Source: Candidatus Kryptonium sp. (lineage in GTDB: Bacteria > Bacteroidota > Ignavibacteria > Kryptoniales > Kryptoniaceae). Taken from it: a stretch of DNA of 64,000 nt. The DNA lies in NCBI GenBank assembly GCA_025060635.1, contig JANXBN010000006.1, positions 1-64,000 on the forward strand, written 5' to 3'. The number at the start of each line of letters is the position of its first letter. The first letter of the stretch is position 1. Below are positions 16,527-25,529 of this stretch, one piece after another. Below the pieces are notes generated by a model, which saw only the letters and a list, made by a program, of their open reading frames with translations, was not told where the DNA came from and did no database searches. A program made the translations under genes and the position numbers.

Positions 16527-17419
16527 GAACCTATGATTTAAAAGGTTATCTGAGCATAGCCACAGCAACACTTTTCTGGGGTTTTTCAGCAACGATTGCT
16601 AAGTTTTTATTTAAGCAAGAAGTTGATCTCCTCGCTCTCGTTCAAATGAGATCAACTCTTTCGTTTATTGTTTTGTTTCTCGTCCTTTCTGCGTTCAAAA
16701 GAGAATATATGAAAATTTCAATAAGCGACATTCCGAAGTTTGCTTTGCTTGGTGTGATTGGAATTGCGGGTTCAAATTTTACATATTACTTTACATTAAA
16801 CGAGATAAATGTCGCCACAGCGATAATTATGCAGTATACTGCTCCAGTTCTCGTTGTTCTTTATGGGGTGCTGTTCGGAAGTGAAAAAATCACATCTGTT
16901 AAGGTGCTCTCTGCTTTTCTTTCGTTATTTGGATGTTCGCTTGTGGTTCGGATTTTTGATGTGCAATTTCTAAACATAAGTAAAATTGGCATAGTAAGTG
17001 GCGTTGCCTCAGCTTTGTGCTGGGCATTTTTCAATATCTATGGCAAAAAAGTTGGATTTAAATACAACACTTGGACAAACCTCACATTTGGATTAATGTT
17101 TGCGGGAATTTTTTGGCTTTTCTTCAATCCACCGTGGAAGATCCTTGAAGCAAATTACTCGGTAAATGATTGGCTTATTTTCTTTGTATTCGCGATGATC
17201 TCTGTCCTGATACCGTATTTTTTCTATTTTAGTGGTTTGAAACTTATTTTGCCATCATCTGCAATTATAACGAGCACCCTTGAACCAGTTGTCGCAATCG
17301 TTTCTGCTTGGATGATTGTTGGGGAAAGGTTATCTTTAATTCAAATTTTAGGAGCGATCTTTGTCTTGAAATCGGTCATTTTGTTGCAAGTTGCAAATAA
17401 ACAAAGAGGCACAAGTTGA
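16523..17419 (+). CDS. EamA/DMT-family transporter, TTG start
   Basis: A 298-residue inner-membrane protein with ten predicted helices and two EamA repeats (ATLFWGFSATIAKFLF near the start; SALCWAFFNIYGKK opening the second half). Typical substrates are metabolites or amino acids; none can be assigned. The start must be TTG 16523, because the next ATG is over 40 codons in and would remove the first helix. This TTG overlaps the stop of the preceding gene (TTGA). The stop of this gene overlaps the next start in the same way. Confidence 0.9.
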   Translation: MRTYDLKGYLSIATATLFWGFSATIAKFLFKQEVDLLALVQMRSTLSFIVLFLVLSAFKREYMKISISDIPKFALLGVIGIAGSNFTYYFTLNEINVATAIIMQYTAPVLVVLYGVLFGSEKITSVKVLSAFLSLFGCSLVVRIFDVQFLNISKIGIVSGVASALCWAFFNIYGKKVGFKYNTWTNLTFGLMFAGIFWLFFNPPWKILEANYSVNDWLIFFVFAMISVLIPYFFYFSGLKLILPSSAIITSTLEPVVAIVSAWMIVGERLSLIQILGAIFVLKSVILLQVANKQRGTS

Positions 17420-17997
17420 GGACAGAAAGAAGGATTGAAAGGATAAAATATGTTCTATCTCATAGACAGGATGATTTAACCGTTGTCGTTGAGAACATTC
17501 ACGATCCGCATAATGTTAGCGCAATTATAAGAACTTGTGATGCGGTTGGGGTTTTTATGATAAATCTCGTTTATACAATTGAAGAATTTCCAGACATCGG
17601 GAAGAAATCAAGCGCCGGGACGATGAAGTGGGTTTACAGGAGAAATTTTAAAAGCATTGATGATTGTTATAATACATTGAGAAGCGAAGGATTTAAAATT
17701 TATGCAACTAAAATTGTTGAGAACGCTAAATCTCTTTATGAACTTGACTTAACTCAAAAGGTTGCCTTCGTTTTTGGAAACGAGCATCGCGGCGTTTCTG
17801 ATGAGGCAAGTGAAAAAGCAGACGCAATTTTCATGATCCCTATGTTCGGAATGGTTCAAAGTTTGAATGTTTCGGTTGCTTGCGCTGTAACTCTTTATGA
17901 AACATTGAGACAGCGACTTTACGCAGGACATTACGATAAACCGAAGCTAAAACCAGAACTTTTTGAAAAAATTTTTCTTGAATGGCTTGAAAAATAA
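17416..17997 (+). CDS. trmH: TrmH-family tRNA/rRNA 2'-O-methyltransferase, TTG start
   Basis: A SPOUT (trefoil-knot) methyltransferase of 193 residues. The three family motifs are present: ENIHDPHNVSAIIRTCDAVG (residues 26-45), VFGNEHRGVS near 118-127, and IPMFGMVQSLNVSVACAVTL near 139-158. Length and an N-terminal RRIERIKYVLSHRQ fit TrmH (Gm18 in tRNA) better than the longer RlmB. TTG 17416 is the only workable start and overlaps the previous stop. Confidence 0.9.
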   Translation: MRTERRIERIKYVLSHRQDDLTVVVENIHDPHNVSAIIRTCDAVGVFMINLVYTIEEFPDIGKKSSAGTMKWVYRRNFKSIDDCYNTLRSEGFKIYATKIVENAKSLYELDLTQKVAFVFGNEHRGVSDEASEKADAIFMIPMFGMVQSLNVSVACAVTLYETLRQRLYAGHYDKPKLKPELFEKIFLEWLEK

Positions 17998-18000
17998 AAG

Positions 18001-19413
18001 ATGGATCAATCTATGTTAATTGATACACACGCACATATTTACTGGGAAAGCTACAACGAAGATAGAGAAGAGATGTTGAAAAGAGCTATTGATTCAGGGG
18101 TTAAATATATCATTTGCCCCGGGACAGATATTGAAACAAGCGTGAAAGCAATTGAGCTTGCAGAAAAATACGATTTTGTCTATGCTGGGGTTGGCTTTCA
18201 TCCACACGATGCGATCAAAGCAGGAGATAGAGAACTTGAAAAGATTGAAGAGTTAAGCTATCATCCAAAGGTTGTCGCAATAGGTGAAATTGGACTTGAT
18301 TTTCATTACAATTTTTCGCCAAGAGAAAAGCAAATTGAGGTTTTTAAAAAACAAATTCAAATTGCCAAACGAAGAAATTTACCAGTTATAATTCACAATA
18401 GGGAATCACATAAGGAAATTTTTGAAGTTCTTGAATCAGAAATAGATGATAAATGGACAGGTTTCGGCAAACTTGCTGATGGGAAATTGCCACCACCGCG
18501 AGGTGTATTTCACGCATTTAGTGGAACGGTTGAAGACGCATGGAGAGCGATAAAGCTTGGATTTTATATTTCAATTCCAGGTGTTATAACTTTTAAAAAC
18601 GCTCAAAATTTGATTGATGTTGTACGGGAAATCCAGCCGGAGCATTTGCTTGTTGAAACCGATTCACCGTTTCTTACACCACATCCGTTTCGCGGAAAGA
18701 GAAATGAGCCGATGTATGTTAAATTTGTCGCTGAAAAAATTGCACAAATTCAAGGACTGACGGTTGAAGATATTGAAAGGACCACTAGCTTCAATGTCTA
18801 TCGCCTTTTCAGAATCGGACCAAAACCCGAGCCAAGGATCGCATATAAAATTAGAAATTCACTTTGTCTTAATGTAACATTGCGGTGTAACGCAGATTGT
18901 ATTTTCTGCGATAGAAAAGGCGAAGCGATTGTTAAAGGCTACTTCTTAAAAATTGATCGCGATCCAACAGTTGAAGAATTTATAAAGGAAATTGGGGACC
19001 CAAAACAATATGATGAAATTGTCTTCGTTGGATATGGCGAGCCAACGATACGACTTGATGTTGTAAAAGAGGTTGCTAAATATGTTAAAGAACGCGGCGG
19101 GAAAACTCGTCTTGATACAGATGGACATGGGAACATAATCAACAAAAGAAACATAGTTCCAGAACTTGTTGGTTTAATTGATGTCGTATCAATAAGTTTA
19201 AATTCAATTGACCCAATTGAATACGGGAGATTGATGAACATAGATGGTGAGAAGTTTCATCCAGCAATGATTGAATTTGCAAAAGAATGTAAAAAATATG
19301 GAATTGAAACAATAATGACAATCGTTGGAGTTGATGGGATTGATGTTGAAAGGCACAAAAAATTCGTTGAGGAGGAGCTGGGTTTGAAATTTAAATATAG
19401 ACCACTCTTTTAA
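18001..19413 (+). CDS. TatD-family nuclease fused to a radical SAM domain
   Basis: Residues 1-270 form a TatD metal-dependent hydrolase: DTHAHIYWES, GVGFHPHD, GEIGLDFHYNFSPREKQ, PVIIHNRE, FHAFSGT and ETDSPFLTP, the complete metal-site set. Residues 285-470 form a radical SAM domain with C296, C300 and C303 (CNADCIFC) for the 4Fe-4S cluster and the glycine-rich FVGYGEPTIRLD. The pairing matches the known TatD-linked radical SAM family, whose product is unknown. The hydrolase half may process nucleic acid or another phosphoester. No domain is truncated. The next gene begins two bases after the stop. Confidence 0.93.
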   Translation: MDQSMLIDTHAHIYWESYNEDREEMLKRAIDSGVKYIICPGTDIETSVKAIELAEKYDFVYAGVGFHPHDAIKAGDRELEKIEELSYHPKVVAIGEIGLDFHYNFSPREKQIEVFKKQIQIAKRRNLPVIIHNRESHKEIFEVLESEIDDKWTGFGKLADGKLPPPRGVFHAFSGTVEDAWRAIKLGFYISIPGVITFKNAQNLIDVVREIQPEHLLVETDSPFLTPHPFRGKRNEPMYVKFVAEKIAQIQGLTVEDIERTTSFNVYRLFRIGPKPEPRIAYKIRNSLCLNVTLRCNADCIFCDRKGEAIVKGYFLKIDRDPTVEEFIKEIGDPKQYDEIVFVGYGEPTIRLDVVKEVAKYVKERGGKTRLDTDGHGNIINKRNIVPELVGLIDVVSISLNSIDPIEYGRLMNIDGEKFHPAMIEFAKECKKYGIETIMTIVGVDGIDVERHKKFVEEELGLKFKYRPLF

Positions 19414-19415
19414 TT

Positions 19416-20078
19416 ATGCCAAGCATATTTGACATACTTGGACCTGTGATGATAGGCCCATCAAGTTCACACACTGCTGGAGCTGCAAAATTAGGTTATA
19501 TCGCAAGGCAACTTCTTGGATCTGAACCAAAACGAGCAGAGATAACCTTGTATAATTCGTTTGCAAGAACTTACAAAGGTCATGGGACAGATAGGGCAAT
19601 TATTGGTGGAATTCTTGGCATCAAACCAGACGATGAGAGGTTGAGAAACTCGCTTGAGATAGCGAAAGAAAATGGTTTGAAATATGAGTTCAAACTCATA
19701 ATGAAAGCTCCAAAACTTCATCCGAACTCTGCACGAATTAAATTATACGGTTCTGATAACAATGAAATTGAGATGGTTGGTTCATCGCTCGGTGGCGGAA
19801 GAATTGAAATTGTTGAGATAGAAGGTTTCAAGGTGAGCTTCTCGGTTATGACTCATACCATCGTTATAATTGCTGATGATATCCCAGGAAGTATCGCGCA
19901 CATAAGCGGGGCGATCGCGGAGAAAAATATAAACATCGCAAATATGTTCGTCTCGCGCGAGGAAAAACTTGCAAACATGATAATTGAGGTAGATCAAGAT
20001 GTTCCTGATGAGGTGCTTGAAAAGATTCGTTCTTTTGGATGGGTTCACTATGTTCGTTTGGTTGAGCCAATTTATTAA
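19416..20078 (+). CDS. sdaAB: L-serine ammonia-lyase, beta subunit
   Basis: With the alpha subunit downstream it forms the iron-sulfur L-serine dehydratase, converting serine to pyruvate and ammonia. The 220-residue protein has the beta-domain signature GPVMIGPSSSHTAGAAKLG (residues 9-27) and a C-terminal ACT domain (DIPGSIAHISGAIAEKNINI), the ligand-binding module of this form. It is followed by sdaAA after 23 bases. Confidence 0.95.
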   Translation: MPSIFDILGPVMIGPSSSHTAGAAKLGYIARQLLGSEPKRAEITLYNSFARTYKGHGTDRAIIGGILGIKPDDERLRNSLEIAKENGLKYEFKLIMKAPKLHPNSARIKLYGSDNNEIEMVGSSLGGGRIEIVEIEGFKVSFSVMTHTIVIIADDIPGSIAHISGAIAEKNINIANMFVSREEKLANMIIEVDQDVPDEVLEKIRSFGWVHYVRLVEPIY

Positions 20079-20101
20079 CAAAAAATTTTGGAGCATAAGC
20101 T

Positions 20102-20983
20102 ATGGAGATAAATTCTTTTGAAGATATTTTAAAGCACTGTCGCGAGCTGAAAGCGACAATCCCTGAAGTTATGATTGAGTATGAGGTTCGTAAAACTGGG
20201 AGAACGCGTGAGCAAGTGATTGAAGGTGTAAGAAGAATTTTAAATGTTATGATAGAGTCGGTAAATAATGGCTTAACCCGCGATGTTAAATCTCCAAGTG
20301 GTTTGTTAAACAATTACGCCAAAAAGGTATATAATGCAAAGATCAATGTTTTAACTGTGAATTTCCAAAGGGCAATTGCAAGAGCTATGGCTGTTAGCGA
20401 AGTTAACGCTTGCATGGGCAGGATCGCAGCGGCTCCAACCGCAGGTTCTTCCGGGATCATGCCAGCGGTTATAACAACTATGATGGAAGAGCATGGGATA
20501 GATGAAGATAAGGCAATTGAAGGTTTGCTCGTCGCTTCTGCGATCGGTCTCTTAATCGTTAAAAACGCGTCCGTCGCTGGCTCTGAAGCTGGATGTATGG
20601 GTGAGACAGGAAGCGCAGCTGCTATGGGCGCAGCTGCTATCGTTTATCTTCTTGGTGGAAACAATAAGCAAATTGAAAGTGCTGCGTCTTTCGCAATTCA
20701 AAATACAATGGGGCTTGTCTGCGATCCAATTGCAGGACTTGTTGAAGTGCCTTGTATTTTCAGAAACGCTGTTGGTGTTGCAAACGCTTTCACATCAGCA
20801 CAAATCGCTCTTTCTGGAGTTGAATCTATCATCCCGCTTGATGAAGTGATATTTGCGATGAACGAGGTAGCGGAATTGATGTCCCCGAAACTTAAGGAAA
20901 CAGCGCAGGGAGGTCTTGCAAATACAAAAACAGCAAGGGAAATTCAGCGAAGGTTCATATATCAAATTGATTTAGGAAAATAA
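20102..20983 (+). CDS. sdaAA: L-serine ammonia-lyase, alpha subunit
   Basis: The 293-residue catalytic subunit carries the three cysteines expected to hold the 4Fe-4S cluster: in AGCMGETGSAAAMG, LVCDPIAGLVEVPCIF and nearby. APTAGSSGIMPAV is the serine-binding region. A purine-rich GGAGC lies eight bases before the start. Split alpha and beta genes are the Gram-positive and anaerobe-type arrangement. Serine degradation to pyruvate fits an amino-acid-consuming heterotroph, as does the gdhA gene at 57403. Confidence 0.95.
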   Translation: MEINSFEDILKHCRELKATIPEVMIEYEVRKTGRTREQVIEGVRRILNVMIESVNNGLTRDVKSPSGLLNNYAKKVYNAKINVLTVNFQRAIARAMAVSEVNACMGRIAAAPTAGSSGIMPAVITTMMEEHGIDEDKAIEGLLVASAIGLLIVKNASVAGSEAGCMGETGSAAAMGAAAIVYLLGGNNKQIESAASFAIQNTMGLVCDPIAGLVEVPCIFRNAVGVANAFTSAQIALSGVESIIPLDEVIFAMNEVAELMSPKLKETAQGGLANTKTAREIQRRFIYQIDLGK

Positions 20984-20995
20984 ATCTCTTTTGAG

Positions 20996-23089
20996 ATGAC
21001 ATTTTTAAATCCAGCTTTTCTGTTCGCACTTGTTGCCTCTGCGATCCCAGTTCTAATTCATCTATTCAACCTCCGCAGGTTGAGAACGGTTGAGTTCAGT
21101 AGTGTTAAGTTTTTAAAAGAGCTCCAACGCTCAAGGATTCGTTCTTTAAAAATAAAACAAATAATTCTTCTGATCATTCGTGTCCTTGCTATCGTTTTCT
21201 TGGTCCTTGCTTTTTCAAGGCCTGTGATAAAAGGCTATCTTTTCAAGCCAATCATCGCAGGGCAAGCAAGAAGCAGTGTTATCCTGATAATTGACAATAC
21301 CTTGAGCATGGCTTCAACTGACGAGAACGGAAGCTTCATCAATCAAGCAAAATCAGTTGCACAAGGCATTGCGGATGTTTTGAGCGAATCCGATGAGTTC
21401 GCACTAATCCGCATGTCGGATCTTCCAATTGTTGCTACCGATGGATTTATACACAATGTTTCTTTTTTTAGAAAGCTTATTGAAGAAACAGAATTCACAT
21501 ATACACACAAAAAACTCTATGAAGCGCTCGCAGTTGCGAGCGAGCTTATTGAAAAAGCAAAGAATTTAAATCGCGAAATTTACATAATTTCTGATCTTCA
21601 AAAGAGCGAATTTGAGTTTTCACTTGACACTTTAAATCGCAAGATCAAAATCCCTCCAGATGTTCGTGTTTTTTTAGTAAATGTTGGCGAATTCGGAGGA
21701 CAAAATTTTTCCGTTGATAAAATTGAAATAAAGAACAAGATAATTTTCCCGGGGCGAACTCTCGGTCTTGACGCAATTGTTTCAAACCATGGGCAAAGCG
21801 ATGTCTCAAATTATGTCGCAAGCGTTTTTCTAAATGGTAGAAGAGTTGCGCAGAAAAGCGTAAACATTAAAAGCGGTGAATCACGGCTGATTGATTTTAA
21901 TATCTTAACAGAAGATCTGTCGGGATTTGTTGAAGGTTTCGTTGAAATAGAAGATGATAACTTCAGCTTTGACAACAGACGATTTTTCACCTTTTTCATA
22001 CCGACCGGGATAAAACTTTTGCTTGTAGGAAATGACGAGGATCTTAGATTTTTAAAACTTGCTCTTTCAACAGTCCAGGAGATATACAGGAGAGAATTTT
22101 TCAAGATAACACAGGCATCGTTTCAATCCTTGGGGCGATTTGAATTTTCAAATTTTGATGTTGTCTTCCTTGTGAAGCCAACTCAAATTGATAGGAGCGT
22201 TTCCGATAGATTGAGAAATTTTGTTTCAGATGGCGGTGGGGTTGTGATTTTTATGGGTGGATTTGCGAATTTCCAAAATTTAAATCAGAATTTTAATTCC
22301 GTTTTTAAATTGCCTGAGTTTGAAGGGATAGTGAAGCAAAAAATGTTTTTTTCAAAAGTTGATTTGAATCATCCAATTTTTGAGAATGTCTTCACGGAAG
22401 CGCCCAAGAAATTTGACTCCCCAGAGGTAAGAGAATATGTCAAGTTTAAAACAAATTATGGTTTTACATCCATTGTTGAATTTTCGGATGGAAGTCCGTT
22501 TCTAATTGAAAAATCTGAGGGAAGCGGTAGAATTTTAATTTTTACAACTGAACCAACCGATAGAGTTTCAGATTTACCTTACAAGGGGATCTTTGTCCCG
22601 CTCGTTTTTCAGTCGGTTCTGTATTTAACAACTCCAACTGGGCTTAAACCTGAATATGCAATTGGTGATACAGCTGAATTTAGAGTTGATTTGATCAAAA
22701 AGTTTTATGGGCAAAGTTTTAAAGACTTAAAACTTGTGCGACCAGATGGTAGCGATTTCGCTTTCGGATCAAATGGAAATTTTGTGAGGATAGGCCAAGC
22801 GACGATTCCAGGAATTTACGCCATATCAAGCGGTGGAAGAGGGGATATCTTGAAATTTGCTTTTAATCCGCCAGCGGAGGAGTTTGAATATGAGAAAGAA
22901 AATGAAAAAGAAATCACCTCTTTCCTTGAAACCTTTGGAGTGAAACAATATAAAACACTTGGATATTCAGAGCGTAAGATCAAAGATGAAATTTTAAGGG
23001 CAAGGTATGGGATTGAATTGTGGAAGTTCTTCCTTGCGCTTTCAATCTTGATGTTTCTTGCCGAAAGTTTGATCTCAAGAAAAATGTGA
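20996..23089 (+). CDS. BatA/VWA-type membrane protein
   Basis: A 697-residue inner-membrane protein. It opens with the BatA N-terminal domain (FLNPAFLFALVASAIPVLIH, then LRRLRTVEFSSVKFL), a second helix at about 60-75, and a VWA-like domain from about 95 (VILIIDNTLSMAS, with Thr in the MIDAS Ser position). A CARDB/DUF4159-like central part follows and a C-terminal helix (FFLALSILMFLAESLI). The family occurs in aerotolerance-type (Bat) and envelope operons of Bacteroidota, function unsettled. It stands alone here, without moxR or the usual bat genes. Confidence 0.85.
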   Translation: MTFLNPAFLFALVASAIPVLIHLFNLRRLRTVEFSSVKFLKELQRSRIRSLKIKQIILLIIRVLAIVFLVLAFSRPVIKGYLFKPIIAGQARSSVILIIDNTLSMASTDENGSFINQAKSVAQGIADVLSESDEFALIRMSDLPIVATDGFIHNVSFFRKLIEETEFTYTHKKLYEALAVASELIEKAKNLNREIYIISDLQKSEFEFSLDTLNRKIKIPPDVRVFLVNVGEFGGQNFSVDKIEIKNKIIFPGRTLGLDAIVSNHGQSDVSNYVASVFLNGRRVAQKSVNIKSGESRLIDFNILTEDLSGFVEGFVEIEDDNFSFDNRRFFTFFIPTGIKLLLVGNDEDLRFLKLALSTVQEIYRREFFKITQASFQSLGRFEFSNFDVVFLVKPTQIDRSVSDRLRNFVSDGGGVVIFMGGFANFQNLNQNFNSVFKLPEFEGIVKQKMFFSKVDLNHPIFENVFTEAPKKFDSPEVREYVKFKTNYGFTSIVEFSDGSPFLIEKSEGSGRILIFTTEPTDRVSDLPYKGIFVPLVFQSVLYLTTPTGLKPEYAIGDTAEFRVDLIKKFYGQSFKDLKLVRPDGSDFAFGSNGNFVRIGQATIPGIYAISSGGRGDILKFAFNPPAEEFEYEKENEKEITSFLETFGVKQYKTLGYSERKIKDEILRARYGIELWKFFLALSILMFLAESLISRKM

Positions 23090-23119
23090 ATTCATAAAAA
23101 ACTTAAATTTAACGCACAA

Positions 23120-24004
23120 ATGAAAGTTGAAATTAAACATTTAATTCTTCACAACTCTTCAGGGGATCGGATAACAGCGAATGTTCATTTTGTTGGCGAC
23201 TTTTTACCAGCACCTGTCGTAGTTTATTCGCATGGTTTCCTTGGATTTAAAGATTGGGGTTTCATCCCGTATGTCGCGGACAAATTCGCTGAAAATGGTT
23301 TTGTATTTGTGAGGTTTAACTTTTCACACAACGGAATTAGCGAAAATCCTAACAAGATAACAGATTACGACAAACTTGCGAGAAATACCATCTCAAAGCA
23401 ACTTGAAGATTTAACTGCGGTGATTGAATATGTTTTTTCAAAAGAATTTAAAATGCTAAACAATGGTCAATTGTTTTTGCTCGGACATTCGGCTGGCGGT
23501 GGTATCTCAATTATAAAGGCAGTTGAAGATGAAAGAGTTAAAGCGATCGCCTTGTGGGCTTCAGTATCAACATTCCAAAGATACAGCAGACATCAGATTG
23601 AAGAATTGGAAAAAAATGGTTATATTTTTGTGCGTGTTCCCGATTCTATGATTCAAATTAAAATTGAAAAGATAGTTTACGATGATTTCGTTAAGAATCA
23701 GGAAAGGTATGATGTCGTGAAGGCGATTTCAAAATTGAAAATCCCGATTTTAATTATTCACGGATCAGCTGATGTAATAGTGCCATTGATTGAGGCGGAG
23801 AGATTGAAAAATGCGAACCCGGAACATACGAAACTTGTTTTAATTCCAGAAGCAAATCACTTTTTCAACATAAAGCATCCAATGGATCAACCAAGTCATC
23901 AACTTATCAAAGTTGTTGAAGAGACGGTTTTATTTTTTAAAGAACCAACTTTTAAAAACAAAAACCTTGTGCGAGATGAAGCAGATAAAAGCATTATCAA
24001 TTGA
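23120..24004 (+). CDS. alpha/beta hydrolase
   Basis: A 294-residue cytosolic hydrolase. The oxyanion region is VVVYSHGFLGFKDWGF, the nucleophile elbow GHSAGGG (serine near residue 122), the acid region IPILIIHGSADVIVPL and the histidine in EANHFFNIKHP. The layout is close to the dienelactone-hydrolase and esterase-like groups. The substrate cannot be told. Its 3' end overlaps bioY by 29 bases. Confidence 0.9.
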   Translation: MKVEIKHLILHNSSGDRITANVHFVGDFLPAPVVVYSHGFLGFKDWGFIPYVADKFAENGFVFVRFNFSHNGISENPNKITDYDKLARNTISKQLEDLTAVIEYVFSKEFKMLNNGQLFLLGHSAGGGISIIKAVEDERVKAIALWASVSTFQRYSRHQIEELEKNGYIFVRVPDSMIQIKIEKIVYDDFVKNQERYDVVKAISKLKIPILIIHGSADVIVPLIEAERLKNANPEHTKLVLIPEANHFFNIKHPMDQPSHQLIKVVEETVLFFKEPTFKNKNLVRDEADKSIIN

Positions 24005-24530
24005 TCTATCACGAGCGACAACATTAACGAACGCATTATGGGTGCTTGCATTTGCAAGCCTTACATTTCTTGGAGCGAAGATAGAAATCCCAACTTATCC
24101 AGTTCCTTACACATTGCAAACCATGTTTGTGCTATTAAGTGGAGCTTTTCTTGGTCCGTATCTTGGGGCTTTGAGTCAATTTATATATCTTGGTCTTGGA
24201 TCGGTTGGTTTGCCTGTTTTCGCAGGACCAACAGCTGGATTTGTTAAACTGCTCGGACCAACTGGTGGATATCTTCTTGCTTTCCCGATTTCAGCTTTCA
24301 TCACAGGTTACCTTGTTAGGTTGAAAAATGGATTTGGGTGGGTTCTTTTCTCAATGTTTTTAGGATTAATTTTGATCTTCGTTTTTGGCACGATTCAGTT
24401 AAATCTTGTCTTGATTAAGAATTGGAGCGAAGCAATTAAATCTGGATTTTTGATTTTTTCGGTTTGGGATTTGGTGAAGCTTTTCGCATCTGCTTCAATT
24501 TTCTATAGCTTGAGGAGATTTTCAAAATAA
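23976..24530 (+). CDS. bioY: biotin transporter substrate-binding component BioY
   Basis: The S component of a biotin ECF transporter, 184 residues with six hydrophobic helices. Conserved parts are GAKIEIPTYPVPYTLQTMFVL trimmed to its core (IPTYPVPYTLQT), LLSGAFLGPYLGALSQFIYL, and FAGPTAGFVKLLGPTGGYLL. The frame is open upstream to 23913, but the family N-terminus begins at the ATG at 23976 (MKQIKALS). No EcfT or EcfA is next to it; solitary BioY is common. It implies biotin uptake, possibly auxotrophy. Confidence 0.93.
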   Translation: MKQIKALSIDLSRATTLTNALWVLAFASLTFLGAKIEIPTYPVPYTLQTMFVLLSGAFLGPYLGALSQFIYLGLGSVGLPVFAGPTAGFVKLLGPTGGYLLAFPISAFITGYLVRLKNGFGWVLFSMFLGLILIFVFGTIQLNLVLIKNWSEAIKSGFLIFSVWDLVKLFASASIFYSLRRFSK

Positions 24531-24539
24531 AGGTCAAGA

Positions 24540-25520
24540 TTGGCAAATATGCACTTAACAGAGACATTAATGTGGATTTTGTTCAATGTTTTCGTTCTTG
24601 GCATGCTTGCGCTTGATCTCGGGGTATTTCATAGGAAGGCGCATGAGGTCAAGTTCAAAGAAGCTGTTATATGGAGCATCGTTTGGATTGCTTTAGCTCT
24701 TGCGTTCAATGTCCTTGTCTACTTCTGGCACGGAACTCAATCCGCGCTTGAATTTTTAACAGGTTACCTTGTTGAGAAATCTCTGAGCGTTGATAATATA
24801 TTCGTCTTCTTGATGATATTTACATACTTTGGTGTTAGCCCGATGTATCAGCACAAAGTTTTGTTCTGGGGAATTCTTGGCGCAATAATCATGAGAGCGA
24901 TCTTCATATTCGCTGGAGTGACATTGATAAAAATTTTCCATCCGATAATTTATATCTTTGGTGCTTTTCTAATTTTCACAGGTATAAAAATGGGATTACA
25001 AAAGGACAGGGAGATACATCCTGAAAGAAATCCCGTTTTGAAGGTTTTTCGTAAATTTTTCAGCATCACTCCGGATTATGTAGATGGGAAATTTTTCGTA
25101 AGACAAGGGAAGAAACTAATTGCAACTCCGCTTTTCGTTGTCCTTCTCGTTGTTGAAAGCACGGATGTCGTTTTCGCTGTTGATTCAATCCCGGCGATAA
25201 TTGCGATAACTCGTGATCCTTTCATAGTTTATACATCAAACATATTTGCAATTCTTGGTTTAAGGGCTCTTTATTTTGCGATCGCTGGATTTGTTAAGTT
25301 GTTTAGGTATTTTAAATATGGTTTATCAATCGTTCTTGTCTTCATCGGCATAAAGATGTTGATTTCCGATTTTTATAAAATTCCAACGGTGATTGCTCTT
25401 ATTACTGTTTTCAGCATAATTACGATTTCAATCCTCGCGTCAATTATAATTCCAGAGCCGAGGCCAGCTCTTAATCCAGCCGGCAATCCAGGCGAAAAAG
25501 AGAAGGAAAACAAAAGTTAA
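24540..25520 (+). CDS. TerC/Alx-family membrane protein
   Basis: A 326-residue integral membrane protein with about eight helices. Signatures are LDLGVFHRKAHEVKFKEA near the start, GYLVEKSLSVDNIFVFLMIF, and VESTDVVFAVDSIPAI with acidic residues in the membrane. The family is linked to metal (manganese) export and tellurite resistance. The TTG at 24540 is preceded by AAAGG at a six-base spacing, which suits it better than the ATG three codons later. Confidence 0.93.
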   Translation: MANMHLTETLMWILFNVFVLGMLALDLGVFHRKAHEVKFKEAVIWSIVWIALALAFNVLVYFWHGTQSALEFLTGYLVEKSLSVDNIFVFLMIFTYFGVSPMYQHKVLFWGILGAIIMRAIFIFAGVTLIKIFHPIIYIFGAFLIFTGIKMGLQKDREIHPERNPVLKVFRKFFSITPDYVDGKFFVRQGKKLIATPLFVVLLVVESTDVVFAVDSIPAIIAITRDPFIVYTSNIFAILGLRALYFAIAGFVKLFRYFKYGLSIVLVFIGIKMLISDFYKIPTVIALITVFSIITISILASIIIPEPRPALNPAGNPGEKEKENKS

Positions 25521-25529
25521 AAAGCAAAA

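Noticed and set aside
19864-20313. 149-codon minus-strand frame across sdaAB/sdaAA
   Set aside because: Antisense to the conserved ACT domain and alpha-subunit start, with no family resemblance.
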